From an uncultured Eubacterium sp. (GTDB lineage Bacteria; Bacillota_A; Clostridia; Lachnospirales; Lachnospiraceae), in the NCBI GenBank assembly GCA_948468465.1, contig CAOKJJ010000129.1, positions 1-14,927 on the forward strand: 14,927 nucleotides of DNA, written 5' to 3'. The notes under the pieces were generated by a model that had not been told where the DNA came from, ran no database searches, and saw nothing but the letters and a program-made list of their open reading frames with translations. The position numbers and the translations under genes were made by a program. This document shows positions 1 through 6,175 of the stretch, piece by piece. Positions within the stretch are counted from its first letter, which is position 1. Every line of letters begins with the position of its first letter.

Positions 1-37
1 TATCTGGTACCTGTTTAATACATACAACGATTTTCAC
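1..37 (-). CDS. etfB: Electron transfer flavoprotein beta subunit, N-terminal fragment
   Basis: Only the first 12 codons lie in the window. Read on the minus strand from a GTG at 35-37 they give MKIVVCIKQVPD, the typical start of clostridial EtfB. A good ribosome binding site (AAGGAG, ending about 11 bases before the GTG) supports this start; no ATG alternative is visible. EtfB pairs with EtfA to pass electrons to and from butyryl-CoA dehydrogenase, and in clostridia the Bcd/EtfBA complex couples crotonyl-CoA reduction to ferredoxin reduction by NADH (known for the family). It follows bcd by about 40 bases in the same direction, so it should be in the same operon, with etfA expected beyond the window edge. 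The fragment is short, but its sequence and context are distinctive. Confidence 0.85.
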   Translation of the reverse strand, partial: MKIVVCIKQVPD

Positions 38-78
38 GGTAGTTTCACTCCTTATTATTCTATATTAAAATTAACCTG

Positions 79-1233
79 TTATCTTAATAACGCACCAGAG
101 ATAACCATACGCTGAACTTCTGAGGTTCCTTCGTAGATCTCTGTAATCTTAGCATCACGCATCATGCGTTCTACATCATATTCTCTGATGTAGCCGTAAC
201 CGCCGAATAACTGTACAACCTCTGTTGTTACTGCCATAGCTGTCTCAGCCGCAAATAATTTTGCCTTTGCTGCTTCTACGGAATATACTCTCTGTGTAGC
301 TTTTGCTACAGCTGCACGATATACTAAGAACTTTGCCGCATCAATACGTGCTGCCATATCAGCCAGTTTAAACTGTGTATTCTGCTGCTGTGCGATGGAG
401 CGGCCAAACTGTTTTCTTTCCTTTGTATATTCGATTGCTCTCTCCAGTGCGCCTTCTGCAAGACCCAGCGCCTGAGATGCGATACCGATACGGCCGCCGT
501 CCAGAGTATGCATTGCGATCGGGAAACCTTTGCCTTCCGGTCCAAGGAGCGCATCCTTTGGAATTCTGCAGTCTTCAAAAATCAATTCATATGTAGAGGA
601 ACCACGGATACCCATCTTCTTTTCTTTTGTACCGAATGAGAAGCCAGGAGCGCCTTTTTCTACGATAAACGCAGAGAAGTTTTTCTTCTTTCTGCCTCTC
701 TTATCTTCTGTAATGCTCGTAATAGCGATTACAATATAAACATCCGCAACTTTACCGTTTGTAATAAAGCATTTGGAACCATTTAATACCCACTCGTCGC
801 CGTCTAATACCGCTTTTGTCTGGCAGCCCTGTGCGTCTGTACCAGCGCCTGGCTCTGTCAGCGCAAATGCACCGAGTTTTTCCCCTTTTGCGAGCGGAGT
901 TACAAATTTTTTCTTCTGCTCTTCGTTACCATATGTCATAATCGGATCAATGCACAGGGAAGTATGTGCTGACACGATAACGCCTGTTGTACCACAGACT
1001 TTTGATAATTCTTCCACACACATTACGTATGTAAGAGGATCACAGCCCTGTCCGCCGTATTCCTTTGGTACAGGAATTCCTAAAAATCCTGCTTTTGCCA
1101 TTTTAGCAACTGTTTCTGCCGGAAATACCTCTGTCTCATCCACTTCCTGAGCAAGAGGCTTTACTTCTGTTTCAGCGAAATCTTTAAATAAAGTTCTCGC
1201 CATTTCATGTTTCTTATCTAAAGAAAAATCCAT
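79..1233 (-). CDS. bcd: Butyryl-CoA dehydrogenase (short-chain acyl-CoA dehydrogenase)
   Basis: The 384-residue protein has the full acyl-CoA dehydrogenase layout: N-terminal helical domain (about 1-115), a middle beta domain with FALTEPGAGTDAQG (about 122-136), and a C-terminal helical domain with ERKQFG and the FGGYGY region. The catalytic base is visible as Glu368 in IYEGTSEVQR. It reduces crotonyl-CoA to butyryl-CoA in the cytoplasm, using FAD and electrons from EtfBA. Length matches the family (about 380). A lysine/arginine-rich stretch (EDKRGRKKKN, about residues 177-186) makes that loop slightly longer than in many relatives. The start is supported by GGAGGAG about 8 bases upstream. 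It lies between hbd (242-bp gap) and etfB (about 40-bp gap), which argues for the butyryl-CoA role over general fatty-acid oxidation. Confidence 0.95.
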   Translation of the reverse strand: MDFSLDKKHEMARTLFKDFAETEVKPLAQEVDETEVFPAETVAKMAKAGFLGIPVPKEYGGQGCDPLTYVMCVEELSKVCGTTGVIVSAHTSLCIDPIMTYGNEEQKKKFVTPLAKGEKLGAFALTEPGAGTDAQGCQTKAVLDGDEWVLNGSKCFITNGKVADVYIVIAITSITEDKRGRKKKNFSAFIVEKGAPGFSFGTKEKKMGIRGSSTYELIFEDCRIPKDALLGPEGKGFPIAMHTLDGGRIGIASQALGLAEGALERAIEYTKERKQFGRSIAQQQNTQFKLADMAARIDAAKFLVYRAAVAKATQRVYSVEAAKAKLFAAETAMAVTTEVVQLFGGYGYIREYDVERMMRDAKITEIYEGTSEVQRMVISGALLR

Positions 1234-1287
1234 GATTCTTACTCCTCCATTTACTTAATCACACAGTCGGCATTACGCTATGATTCT

Positions 1288-1344
1288 TATGGCTGTCAGA
1301 TCAGATGTCCGCATATCTGCAGAAACTATCCGCTGACAGCCATA
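1288..1344. repeat. Large stem-loop in the hbd-bcd gap
   Basis: Arms 1288-1299 (TATGGCTGTCAG) and 1333-1344 (CTGACAGCCATA) are a perfect 12-bp inverted repeat. The enclosed bases contain a second small pair (CAGAT at 1302-1306 and ATCTG at 1315-1319). There is no T-run on the minus-strand side, so it does not look like a full terminator. It may act as an mRNA processing or stability element between hbd and bcd; that role is inferred from position only. Confidence 0.6.
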
Positions 1345-1398
1345 GCATATAGAAGCAATGCTTTACTGACTGCCTTTATTCTTGCTATCTGCCTGCTG

Positions 1399-1464
1399 GC
1401 ATACCTTTTATACGGCACCGCAAAGTACAACCATATCTGCCGAGCCGCATTTACCGCGGTATGC
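1399..1464. repeat. Second inverted repeat in the hbd-bcd gap
   Basis: GCATACC at 1399-1405 pairs with GGTATGC at 1458-1464, just downstream of the hbd stop in the direction of transcription. The right arm overlaps a 10-bp perfect palindrome, TACCGCGGTA (1452-1461). Flanking CTGC/GCAG bases could extend the stem imperfectly. Together with the neighbouring stem at 1288-1344 this fills most of the 242-bp gap with foldable sequence. No reading frame of interest was seen in the gap. Confidence 0.4.
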
Positions 1465-1475
1465 TGATGCAGTAA

Positions 1476-2315
1476 TTATTTACTGTAGTCGTAGAAGCCT
1501 TTGCCTGTCTTCATACCTAATTTACCTGCGCGTACCATTTTCTTTAACAATGGATGCGGACGATATTTTGGATCACCTGTTTCGTCATACAATACATTCA
1601 TAATTGCAAGGCAAATGTCAAGACCTACCAGATCGCCCAATGCTAAAGGTCCCATTGGATGATTTGCGCCAAGCTTCATAGCTGTATCAATGCCTTCTAC
1701 AGATGCTACGCCGTCAGCATAGATGCCGATTGCTTCATTGATCATTGGAATTAAGATTCTGTTTACAACAAATCCCGGAGCTTCTTTTACTTCAACTGGA
1801 GTCTTGCCGATTGCTTTGGAGATTTCTACAATTTTATCTCTCATTTCATCCGGTGTATTTTCACCCTGAATAACCTCGATCAGCTTCATAACAGGAGCCG
1901 GATTGAAGAAATGCATGCCAATTACTGGTCTGTCAAGACCTGCCGCAATTTCTGTTACAGATAAAGAAGATGTGTTTGTAGCAAACATGCAGTCTGCTTT
2001 TACAATATCCTGCAGTTCTTTAAATGTCTGTTTTTTCACATCCATAACTTCCAGAGCTGCTTCTACGATCAGGTCGCAGTCTGTACAAATGTCTTTCACG
2101 CCTGTTGTGATCTTAGCCAAAATCTTGTCTGCGTCTTCCTGATTCATTTTGCCTTTTGCAACTCTTTTTTCAAAACCTTTTGCAATCTTGTTTTTGCCGT
2201 TTGCTGCAAATTCTTCATTGATATCACATAAGCATACTTCATAACCTTCTGTCTGTGCGAATGCCTGTGCGATTCCGGAACCCATAGTTCCTGCGCCGAT
2301 AACTCCTACTTTCAT
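1476..2315 (-). CDS. hbd: 3-hydroxybutyryl-CoA dehydrogenase
   Basis: This 279-residue cytoplasmic enzyme reduces acetoacetyl-CoA to 3-hydroxybutyryl-CoA. The N-terminal Rossmann fold begins with [14 protein letters not shown] (7-20), and Asp31 at the end of the second strand (CLCDIN) favours NADH over NADPH (inference). The family signature [17 protein letters not shown] (133-149) carries the expected catalytic His135 and Glu147. The C-terminal helical domain (about 185-279) includes [16 protein letters not shown] and ends with [11 protein letters not shown], as in clostridial Hbd. Length is normal (about 280). The start is supported by AAGGAGG about 7 bases upstream. It sits 151 bp after thl and 242 bp before bcd; crotonase, which would use its product, is not adjacent. 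Confidence 0.96.
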   Translation of the reverse strand: MKVGVIGAGTMGSGIAQAFAQTEGYEVCLCDINEEFAANGKNKIAKGFEKRVAKGKMNQEDADKILAKITTGVKDICTDCDLIVEAALEVMDVKKQTFKELQDIVKADCMFATNTSSLSVTEIAAGLDRPVIGMHFFNPAPVMKLIEVIQGENTPDEMRDKIVEISKAIGKTPVEVKEAPGFVVNRILIPMINEAIGIYADGVASVEGIDTAMKLGANHPMGPLALGDLVGLDICLAIMNVLYDETGDPKYRPHPLLKKMVRAGKLGMKTGKGFYDYSK

Positions 2316-2367
2316 TGTAGTTCCTCCTTAAATATTTTAACTATTACTTTAATATGTATTATGAACT

Positions 2368-2382
2368 GCGGTTTTCAACCGC
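2368..2382. repeat. Small hairpin in the thl-hbd gap
   Basis: GCGGTT (2368-2373) and AACCGC (2377-2382) form a perfect 6-bp stem with a 3-base loop. It lies between the larger stem at 2407-2444 and the hbd ribosome binding site. There is no adjacent T-run on the minus strand. Its function is unknown. Confidence 0.4.
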
Positions 2383-2406
2383 CTCTGATTACATAAACGC
2401 TGCAAC

Positions 2407-2444
2407 AGGTTTACCGGACAGCGAAAAACTGTCCCGGTAAACCT
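2407..2444. repeat. Strong stem-loop between thl and hbd
   Basis: Arms AGGTTTACCGG (2407-2417) and CCGGTAAACCT (2434-2444) pair perfectly over 11 bp. The stem continues with ACAG/CTGT (2418-2421 with 2429-2432) after one bulged C. On the minus strand no T-run follows, so it is more likely a partial terminator or an mRNA processing/stabilising element that sets thl above downstream genes than a complete stop. That role is inferred from position only. Confidence 0.6.
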
Positions 2445-2466
2445 ATATGTTCCATAAAACTGCAGA

Positions 2467-3651
2467 TTAATCTCTTTCTACAATTGTAGAGCAGCCCATG
2501 CCGCCGCCGATACAAAGTGTAGCAAGACCTCTCTTTGCATCTCTCTTCTGCATTTCGTATAATAATGTAACAAGGATACGGCATCCTGAAGCTCCTACCG
2601 GATGTCCAAGCGCGATTGCGCCGCCGTTTACATTTACCTTGTCCATATTGAATCCAAGATCTCTCGCTACTGCAACAGACTGTGCCGCAAATGCTTCGTT
2701 TGCTTCGATCAGATCCATGTCGTCAATCGTAAGGCCTGTCTGAGCCAATACTTTCTTTGTAGAAGCAACCGGGCCGATACCCATAACTTCCGGTCTTACG
2801 CCGCCAAGTGCGCCTGCTACCCATGTTGCCATCGGTTTTACGCCAAGTTCTTTTGCTTTTTCTTCACTCATTACTACAATAGCAGCCGCGCCGTCATTGA
2901 TGCCGGATGCATTGCCTGCTGTAATCAGTCCGCCCTGTTTGCCGGAGCAGCATTTTAAGTTCGCAAGGCTTTCTGCCGTTGTGCCGGCACGAGGGCCTTC
3001 ATCCTTCTTAAATTCAACGATCTCTCTCTTAACCTTAACCGGTACCGGAACGATTTCGTCGTCAAATTTGCCTTCTGCAATTGCTTTTTCACATTTCTGC
3101 TGGCTGTTTGCTGAAAACGCATCCAGTTCTTCTCTAGTAAGGCCGTATTCTTCACAGATATTTTCAGCTGTGATCATCATATGATACTGGTTAAACGCGT
3201 CTGTCAATGCATCATTAACCATTGTATCAACGATTGTCGCATTGTTCATACGATAACCAAAACGAGCTTTCGTCATAGCATATGGCGCCATTGACATATT
3301 CTCCATACCGCCTGCAACTACAATGTCAGCCTGTCCGGAAATAATCTGAGCCGCTGCTTCATTCACACATTTCAAACCAGAACCGCATACTACATTCAAT
3401 GTAACTGCCGGAACTTCATTTGGTAAACCAGCCTTAATGGAAGCCTGACGTGCAACGTTCTGTCCCTGAGCTGCCTGAATAACGCATCCCATTAACACTT
3501 CGTCAACCTGTTCCGGTTTAACGCCTGCTCTGTTTAAAGCTTCCTTAATAACGATTGCTCCTAAATCTGCTACTGGAGTATTGCTTAATCCTCCGCCCAT
3601 TTTACCAATTGCAGTACGGCATGCGCCTGCTAAAACTACTTTGTTTGCCAT
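2467..3651 (-). CDS. thlA: Acetyl-CoA acetyltransferase (thiolase)
   Basis: This 394-residue biosynthetic-type thiolase condenses two acetyl-CoA into acetoacetyl-CoA, the first step toward butyrate. All active-site elements are present: nucleophile Cys89 in [11 protein letters not shown], His350 in [16 protein letters not shown] and Cys380 in [15 protein letters not shown], plus the NEAFAAQ motif. Both thiolase halves are complete and length is typical (about 392). The start is set by GGAG about 9 bases before the ATG, and the next residues ([17 protein letters not shown]) match family N termini. It is the first gene of the operon, with a promoter at 3758-3786 and a Rex-like operator in its leader, so expression probably follows the NADH/NAD+ ratio (inference). 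Confidence 0.96.
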   Translation of the reverse strand: MANKVVLAGACRTAIGKMGGGLSNTPVADLGAIVIKEALNRAGVKPEQVDEVLMGCVIQAAQGQNVARQASIKAGLPNEVPAVTLNVVCGSGLKCVNEAAAQIISGQADIVVAGGMENMSMAPYAMTKARFGYRMNNATIVDTMVNDALTDAFNQYHMMITAENICEEYGLTREELDAFSANSQQKCEKAIAEGKFDDEIVPVPVKVKREIVEFKKDEGPRAGTTAESLANLKCCSGKQGGLITAGNASGINDGAAAIVVMSEEKAKELGVKPMATWVAGALGGVRPEVMGIGPVASTKKVLAQTGLTIDDMDLIEANEAFAAQSVAVARDLGFNMDKVNVNGGAIALGHPVGASGCRILVTLLYEMQKRDAKRGLATLCIGGGMGCSTIVERD

Positions 3652-3686
3652 TTTCTCGTCTCCTTTACAAACTTGTCATGAATAAG

Positions 3687-3704
3687 ATGTTAAAAATTTA
3701 ACAA
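3687..3704. promoter_or_regulatory. Candidate Rex (redox) operator of the butyryl-CoA operon
   Basis: ATGTTAAAAATTTAACAA matches the clostridial Rex consensus TTGTTAA-N4-TTAACAA at 13 of 14 defined positions; only the first base differs. It lies in the thl leader, about 50 bases downstream of the predicted start of transcription, where a bound repressor could block elongation. Rex senses NADH/NAD+ and is known to control thl-crt-bcd-etf-hbd operons in clostridia, so the context fits. No rex gene is in the window. Confidence 0.75.
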
Positions 3705-3724
3705 TCTTTTCAAAAAAATAAAAC

Positions 3725-3742
3725 GTCTTAGAAATGTAAGAC
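3725..3742 (-). promoter_or_regulatory. Short hairpin followed by a T-rich run in the thl leader
   Basis: On the minus strand GTCTTA and TAAGAC form a 6-bp stem with a 6-base loop, followed by GTTTTATTTTTTT. This resembles a weak intrinsic terminator between the promoter and the Rex site. The stem is short and AT-rich, so attenuation is only a possibility. Confidence 0.3.
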
Positions 3743-3757
3743 TCAACTGTTAGACTA

Positions 3758-3786
3758 ATGATACCACAAATCAGTATATTTGGCAA
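3758..3786 (-). promoter_or_regulatory. Sigma-A-type promoter of the thl operon
   Basis: On the minus strand TTGCCA (3781-3786) and TATCAT (3758-3763) are separated by exactly 17 bases. A TGG just before the -10 gives an extended -10. Transcription should start near 3751, leaving a leader of about 100 bases that holds the hairpin and the Rex-like site. The rest of the 3652-4026 gap is AT-rich and, apart from the divergent promoter at 3942, showed no gene. Confidence 0.65.
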
Positions 3787-3941
3787 CAAAAAATTTCAGA
3801 AATAATTGAAAATTTCCAAAAAAATGGAAAGCATTGCATAAAAACTATAAAAACTGCCTATTAATAATAGAATGGACGCATTTCTATGTTGTGATATTTT
3901 GCACTGTACATTATTTTACAATATTCAATAAATTTTAACCT

Positions 3942-3969
3942 TTGCCATTTAGCAGAACTGTGTTATGAT
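3942..3969 (+). promoter_or_regulatory. Promoter of the GNAT gene
   Basis: TTGCCA (3942-3947) and TATGAT (3964-3969) are 16 bases apart, with TG one base upstream of the -10 (extended -10). The start codon follows about 55 bases later, preceded by AAAGGAT. It is divergent from the thl promoter. Confidence 0.5.
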
Positions 3970-4026
3970 AAAAAATACAACACTTTAAAAATAAATGTTT
4001 TTACCAAAACAAGAAAGGATCCCACT

Positions 4027-4512
4027 ATGATAATCCGCACCGCATCAGCAGCTGACCTGGATCAGATTACCGCCATTGAACAGGCATGCTTCCCTGCGTC
4101 CGAAGCCGCGTCCCGCCAGTCTTTTGAAAACCGTCTGGCATATTATTCCGATCACTTCTGGGTCTTATGTGATGATGTAAAAATCATTGGTTTTGTAAAT
4201 GGAATGGTCAGCAGTCAAAAAGATTTAAAAGATAAAATGTATGAAGATGCCAGCATGCACGAAAAGGACGGCCGCTGGCAGATGATCTTTGGCGTAGATA
4301 TCCTCCCCGCATACCGTCGGAGAGGATATGCCAAACAGCTGCTTGGCTTTGTGATAAAAGAGGCCGAAAGGCAGGGCCGTGACGGCCTTGTGCTTACCTG
4401 CAAAGACAGACTTGTGCATTATTACGCAAAATTCGGTTTTCAGGATGAGGGACTGTCCGAGTCTGTGCATGGAGGTGTCAGCTGGCATCAAATGAGATTT
4501 TGTTTTCAGTAA
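4027..4512 (+). CDS. GNAT-family N-acetyltransferase
   Basis: This 161-residue protein is a single GNAT domain that would transfer an acetyl group from acetyl-CoA to an amine; the substrate is unknown. The start MIIRTASAADLDQITAIEQACFP is typical of the fold, and the acetyl-CoA-binding motif A is seen in IFGVDILPAYRRRGYAKQLL (about 88-107) with the RRRGYA pyrophosphate loop. The C-terminal part LVHYYAKFGFQDEG is the usual motif B. It resembles the arylalkylamine/small-amine branch in overall pattern, which is only a family-level impression. AAAGGA about 9 bases upstream of the ATG supports the start. It has its own promoter, and its last 7 bases overlap the end of the convergent hydrolase gene. 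Confidence 0.85.
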   Translation: MIIRTASAADLDQITAIEQACFPASEAASRQSFENRLAYYSDHFWVLCDDVKIIGFVNGMVSSQKDLKDKMYEDASMHEKDGRWQMIFGVDILPAYRRRGYAKQLLGFVIKEAERQGRDGLVLTCKDRLVHYYAKFGFQDEGLSESVHGGVSWHQMRFCFQ

Positions 4513-5756
4513 AATACATGATCTCCAATAACAATCCCGTCTATCCCGCCAGTATCCACCCGAAAATACAGGCAGTCCACATTCCTGCGGCCGTTTAAGA
4601 CCTCCCGCGCGGCCGATGCGCATCGGCTGCCGAGTCCTGCTGCCAGTGCATGTGCGAAGCGGCCGCTTGCGACCGGAGAGAACTGGCCGCTTTCATAAAT
4701 GACGCCGCTGATACTGTTCGGAAAGCTGCTGCTGGCCACACGGTTTAAAATGACGCTTCCTACTGCCAGCTGTCCTTCGTAGGACTGGTTGCCAGCTTCG
4801 CAATAGATAATTGTCGATAGCAGTTCCAGGTCGCCTTCGCTTGCCGAAACAGCGCTGCTGTCAGAGCTCCCGCTGTCAGTGCTTCCGCTGCCAGAACCGC
4901 TGCTTTGCTGCCGGCTGCGCTGTTCTTTGCGTTTCTGTTCTTCCTGCCGCTGGCGCTTAAGTTCTTCTTCCTGCCGTCTGATTTCTTCTGCACGTTTTCT
5001 GTCCTCCTCTGCTTTTTGCCGTTCCAGCTCCTGTTCATACTGTTTTTGCCGTTCCAGCTCCTGTTCATACTTTTCCTGCAGCGCTTTTGAGCTTTGGATC
5101 TGTGCCATTTTGCTGCTTAGCTTTGATTTTAATTGCGCTACCGCGGCATCAATGCCGGACAGCTGCTCTGTCTGTTTGGTTTCCAGAGATTCCAGCTGTT
5201 CTTTCTTTGCCGTCAGCTTTGATTTTTCTGTTTTTATTTTTTTCGTCGTCGCTTTATATTGTTCTACTTTTTCTCTGTCATAGGAAATCACTGCCTGAAA
5301 ATAATTTGCACGCCGCAGCGCTTCCGGCATGGAACCTGCGTCTAATATGTACAGAATCATATCCATCGTGCTGTTTTCATACATAAAACAAATGCGCTGT
5401 TTCATATCCGCATATTGTTTTTTACTGTCCTGCTTTGACTGTTCCAGCTCTTTTTGCGTCTTTGCAATCTCTGCCTGTGTGTCCGTAATCGCAGATTTCG
5501 TTTGATCTAATTTTGCTGACAGCTGTCTGATTTTTTCCTGGCCGTCGTCAATTTCCTTCTCCAGTATATTCTGCTCTTTCTCATAGGCGCTGATATTCTG
5601 GCTGTTTTGATCCAGTGCGTTTTGTAATTCATCAATCTTTTCTCCGGTACTGTCTATCTGGTCCTGTATCGCCGTAGCCTGCGCCTGACTGCTGCATAAC
5701 ACACTCAAAGCAAGCAAAAAACCGACCCCGCAGACTCTTCTCTTTTGCTTCATCAT
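4506..5756 (-). CDS. Secreted coiled-coil cell-wall hydrolase (SleB/CwlJ-type domain)
   Basis: The 416-residue protein has a signal peptide (KQKRR, hydrophobic stretch, likely cleaved near SSQAQA, about residue 28), then a long coiled coil (about 30-280) resembling the PcsB/CwlO N-terminal domain, including the RICFMYENSTMDMILYILDA segment (about 125-144). A charged Q/E/R/K run and a Ser/Gly linker (about 284-305) follow. The C-terminal domain (about 309-416) fits the Hydrolase_2 family of spore-cortex and cell-wall hydrolases, with the expected catalytic Glu320 in IYCEAGNQSYEGQLAVGSVILNRV. It probably cleaves peptidoglycan outside the membrane; whether it acts in division, growth or sporulation is not evident. 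AAAGGAG 7 bases upstream fixes the start. A 30-bp in-frame tandem duplication lies in the coiled coil. Confidence 0.85.
   Translation of the reverse strand: MMKQKRRVCGVGFLLALSVLCSSQAQATAIQDQIDSTGEKIDELQNALDQNSQNISAYEKEQNILEKEIDDGQEKIRQLSAKLDQTKSAITDTQAEIAKTQKELEQSKQDSKKQYADMKQRICFMYENSTMDMILYILDAGSMPEALRRANYFQAVISYDREKVEQYKATTKKIKTEKSKLTAKKEQLESLETKQTEQLSGIDAAVAQLKSKLSSKMAQIQSSKALQEKYEQELERQKQYEQELERQKAEEDRKRAEEIRRQEEELKRQRQEEQKRKEQRSRQQSSGSGSGSTDSGSSDSSAVSASEGDLELLSTIIYCEAGNQSYEGQLAVGSVILNRVASSSFPNSISGVIYESGQFSPVASGRFAHALAAGLGSRCASAAREVLNGRRNVDCLYFRVDTGGIDGIVIGDHVFY
5013..5070 (-). repeat. In-frame 30-bp tandem duplication in the coiled coil
   Basis: Positions 5013-5040 and 5043-5070 are identical over 28 bases with a 30-bp period. 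They encode two adjacent copies of a ten-residue unit, YEQELERQKQ/YEQELERQKA (about residues 230-249). The near-identity suggests a recent slippage or unequal-exchange event, tolerated because it lengthens a helical coil. Confidence 0.9.
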
Positions 5757-5816
5757 CGCATAACTCCTTTTTACTGCTTCTTAATTTTAAGTTTTAAAAT
5801 GATAAGCCCCCGCTAA

Positions 5817-5839
5817 GAACAATATTTATGAACAATATT
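5817..5839. repeat. Direct repeat GAACAATATT, possible operator
   Basis: GAACAATATT occurs at 5817-5826 and again at 5830-5839, a 13-bp period. It lies just downstream of the predicted start of transcription of the hydrolase gene. Its placement suits a regulator binding site, but no known family is recognised. Confidence 0.35.
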
Positions 5840-5856
5840 AACAAGATTATTAATAT

Positions 5857-5865
5857 ATTATATCA
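5857..5865 (-). promoter_or_regulatory. Extended -10 promoter of the hydrolase gene
   Basis: On the minus strand the sequence reads TGATATAAT, a perfect extended -10. There is no good -35 at 16-18 bases upstream, which extended -10 promoters can tolerate. The leader to the start codon is about 95 bases. Confidence 0.5.
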
Positions 5866-5905
5866 TTTATGTTACGCAATGTATATATTTTCCTTCTGTT
5901 TTTGA

Positions 5906-5934
5906 TTGTTTTTTTTGGTAACTTATGCTATCAT
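5906..5934 (+). promoter_or_regulatory. Candidate promoter of the HD-GYP-like gene
   Basis: TTGTTT (5906-5911) and TATCAT (5929-5934) are 17 bases apart on the plus strand. Transcription would start near 5941, giving an unusually long leader of about 235 bases. The -35 is imperfect, so another start nearer the gene is possible. Confidence 0.4.
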
Positions 5935-5940
5935 TAATAA

Positions 5941-6175
5941 AAGTGGGGCTTATTCAGCTAATATTCTATGAGCAGCAAAATTCAAAACTACAAAAGAAGA
6001 GCCTGAAGAAGGTCTAAAATTGAAACTACACAGACTTACATAATAAAGAAACAGCTATATGAATGCCGCAGTCTTTCGAGGAAATACGGAAGCATAGCGC
6101 AATGCGAGAGAAAGAAATGAAAGGAGAAGCTGCCCGGCAAAATAATTTGTCCATATTTCGAGCAGCAAGGGTACT
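5941..6175 (+). other. Long untranslated leader of the HD-GYP-like gene
   Basis: No known riboswitch was recognised; the conserved cores of the c-di-GMP-I class are absent. A GGGGCTTAT motif (5945-5953) near the predicted transcription start occurs again in the same orientation relative to transcription in the divergent leader (5802-5810 on the minus strand). A good AAAGGAG at 6119-6125 lies too far from the gene start to serve it. A 23-codon frame beginning ATG at 6117 overlaps the gene start out of frame and ends at 6188. The last 100 bases can form weak stems (TCTTTC with GAAAGA). Confidence 0.35.

Noticed and set aside
3889..3906. Second Rex-like site TTGTGATATTTTGCACTG
   Set aside because: Only about 10 of 14 defined positions fit and the right half is poor; likely chance in AT-rich DNA.
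4879..5386. Plus-strand frames rich in Cys, Ser, Phe and Leu opposite the hydrolase coiled coil
   Set aside because: They are the complement of Glu/Lys/Gln-rich coiled-coil codons and have no independent support.
5941..6175. c-di-GMP riboswitch upstream of the HD-GYP-like gene
   Set aside because: The gene family makes this tempting, but the conserved core sequences of the c-di-GMP-I class are absent and no convincing pseudoknot architecture was seen by eye.
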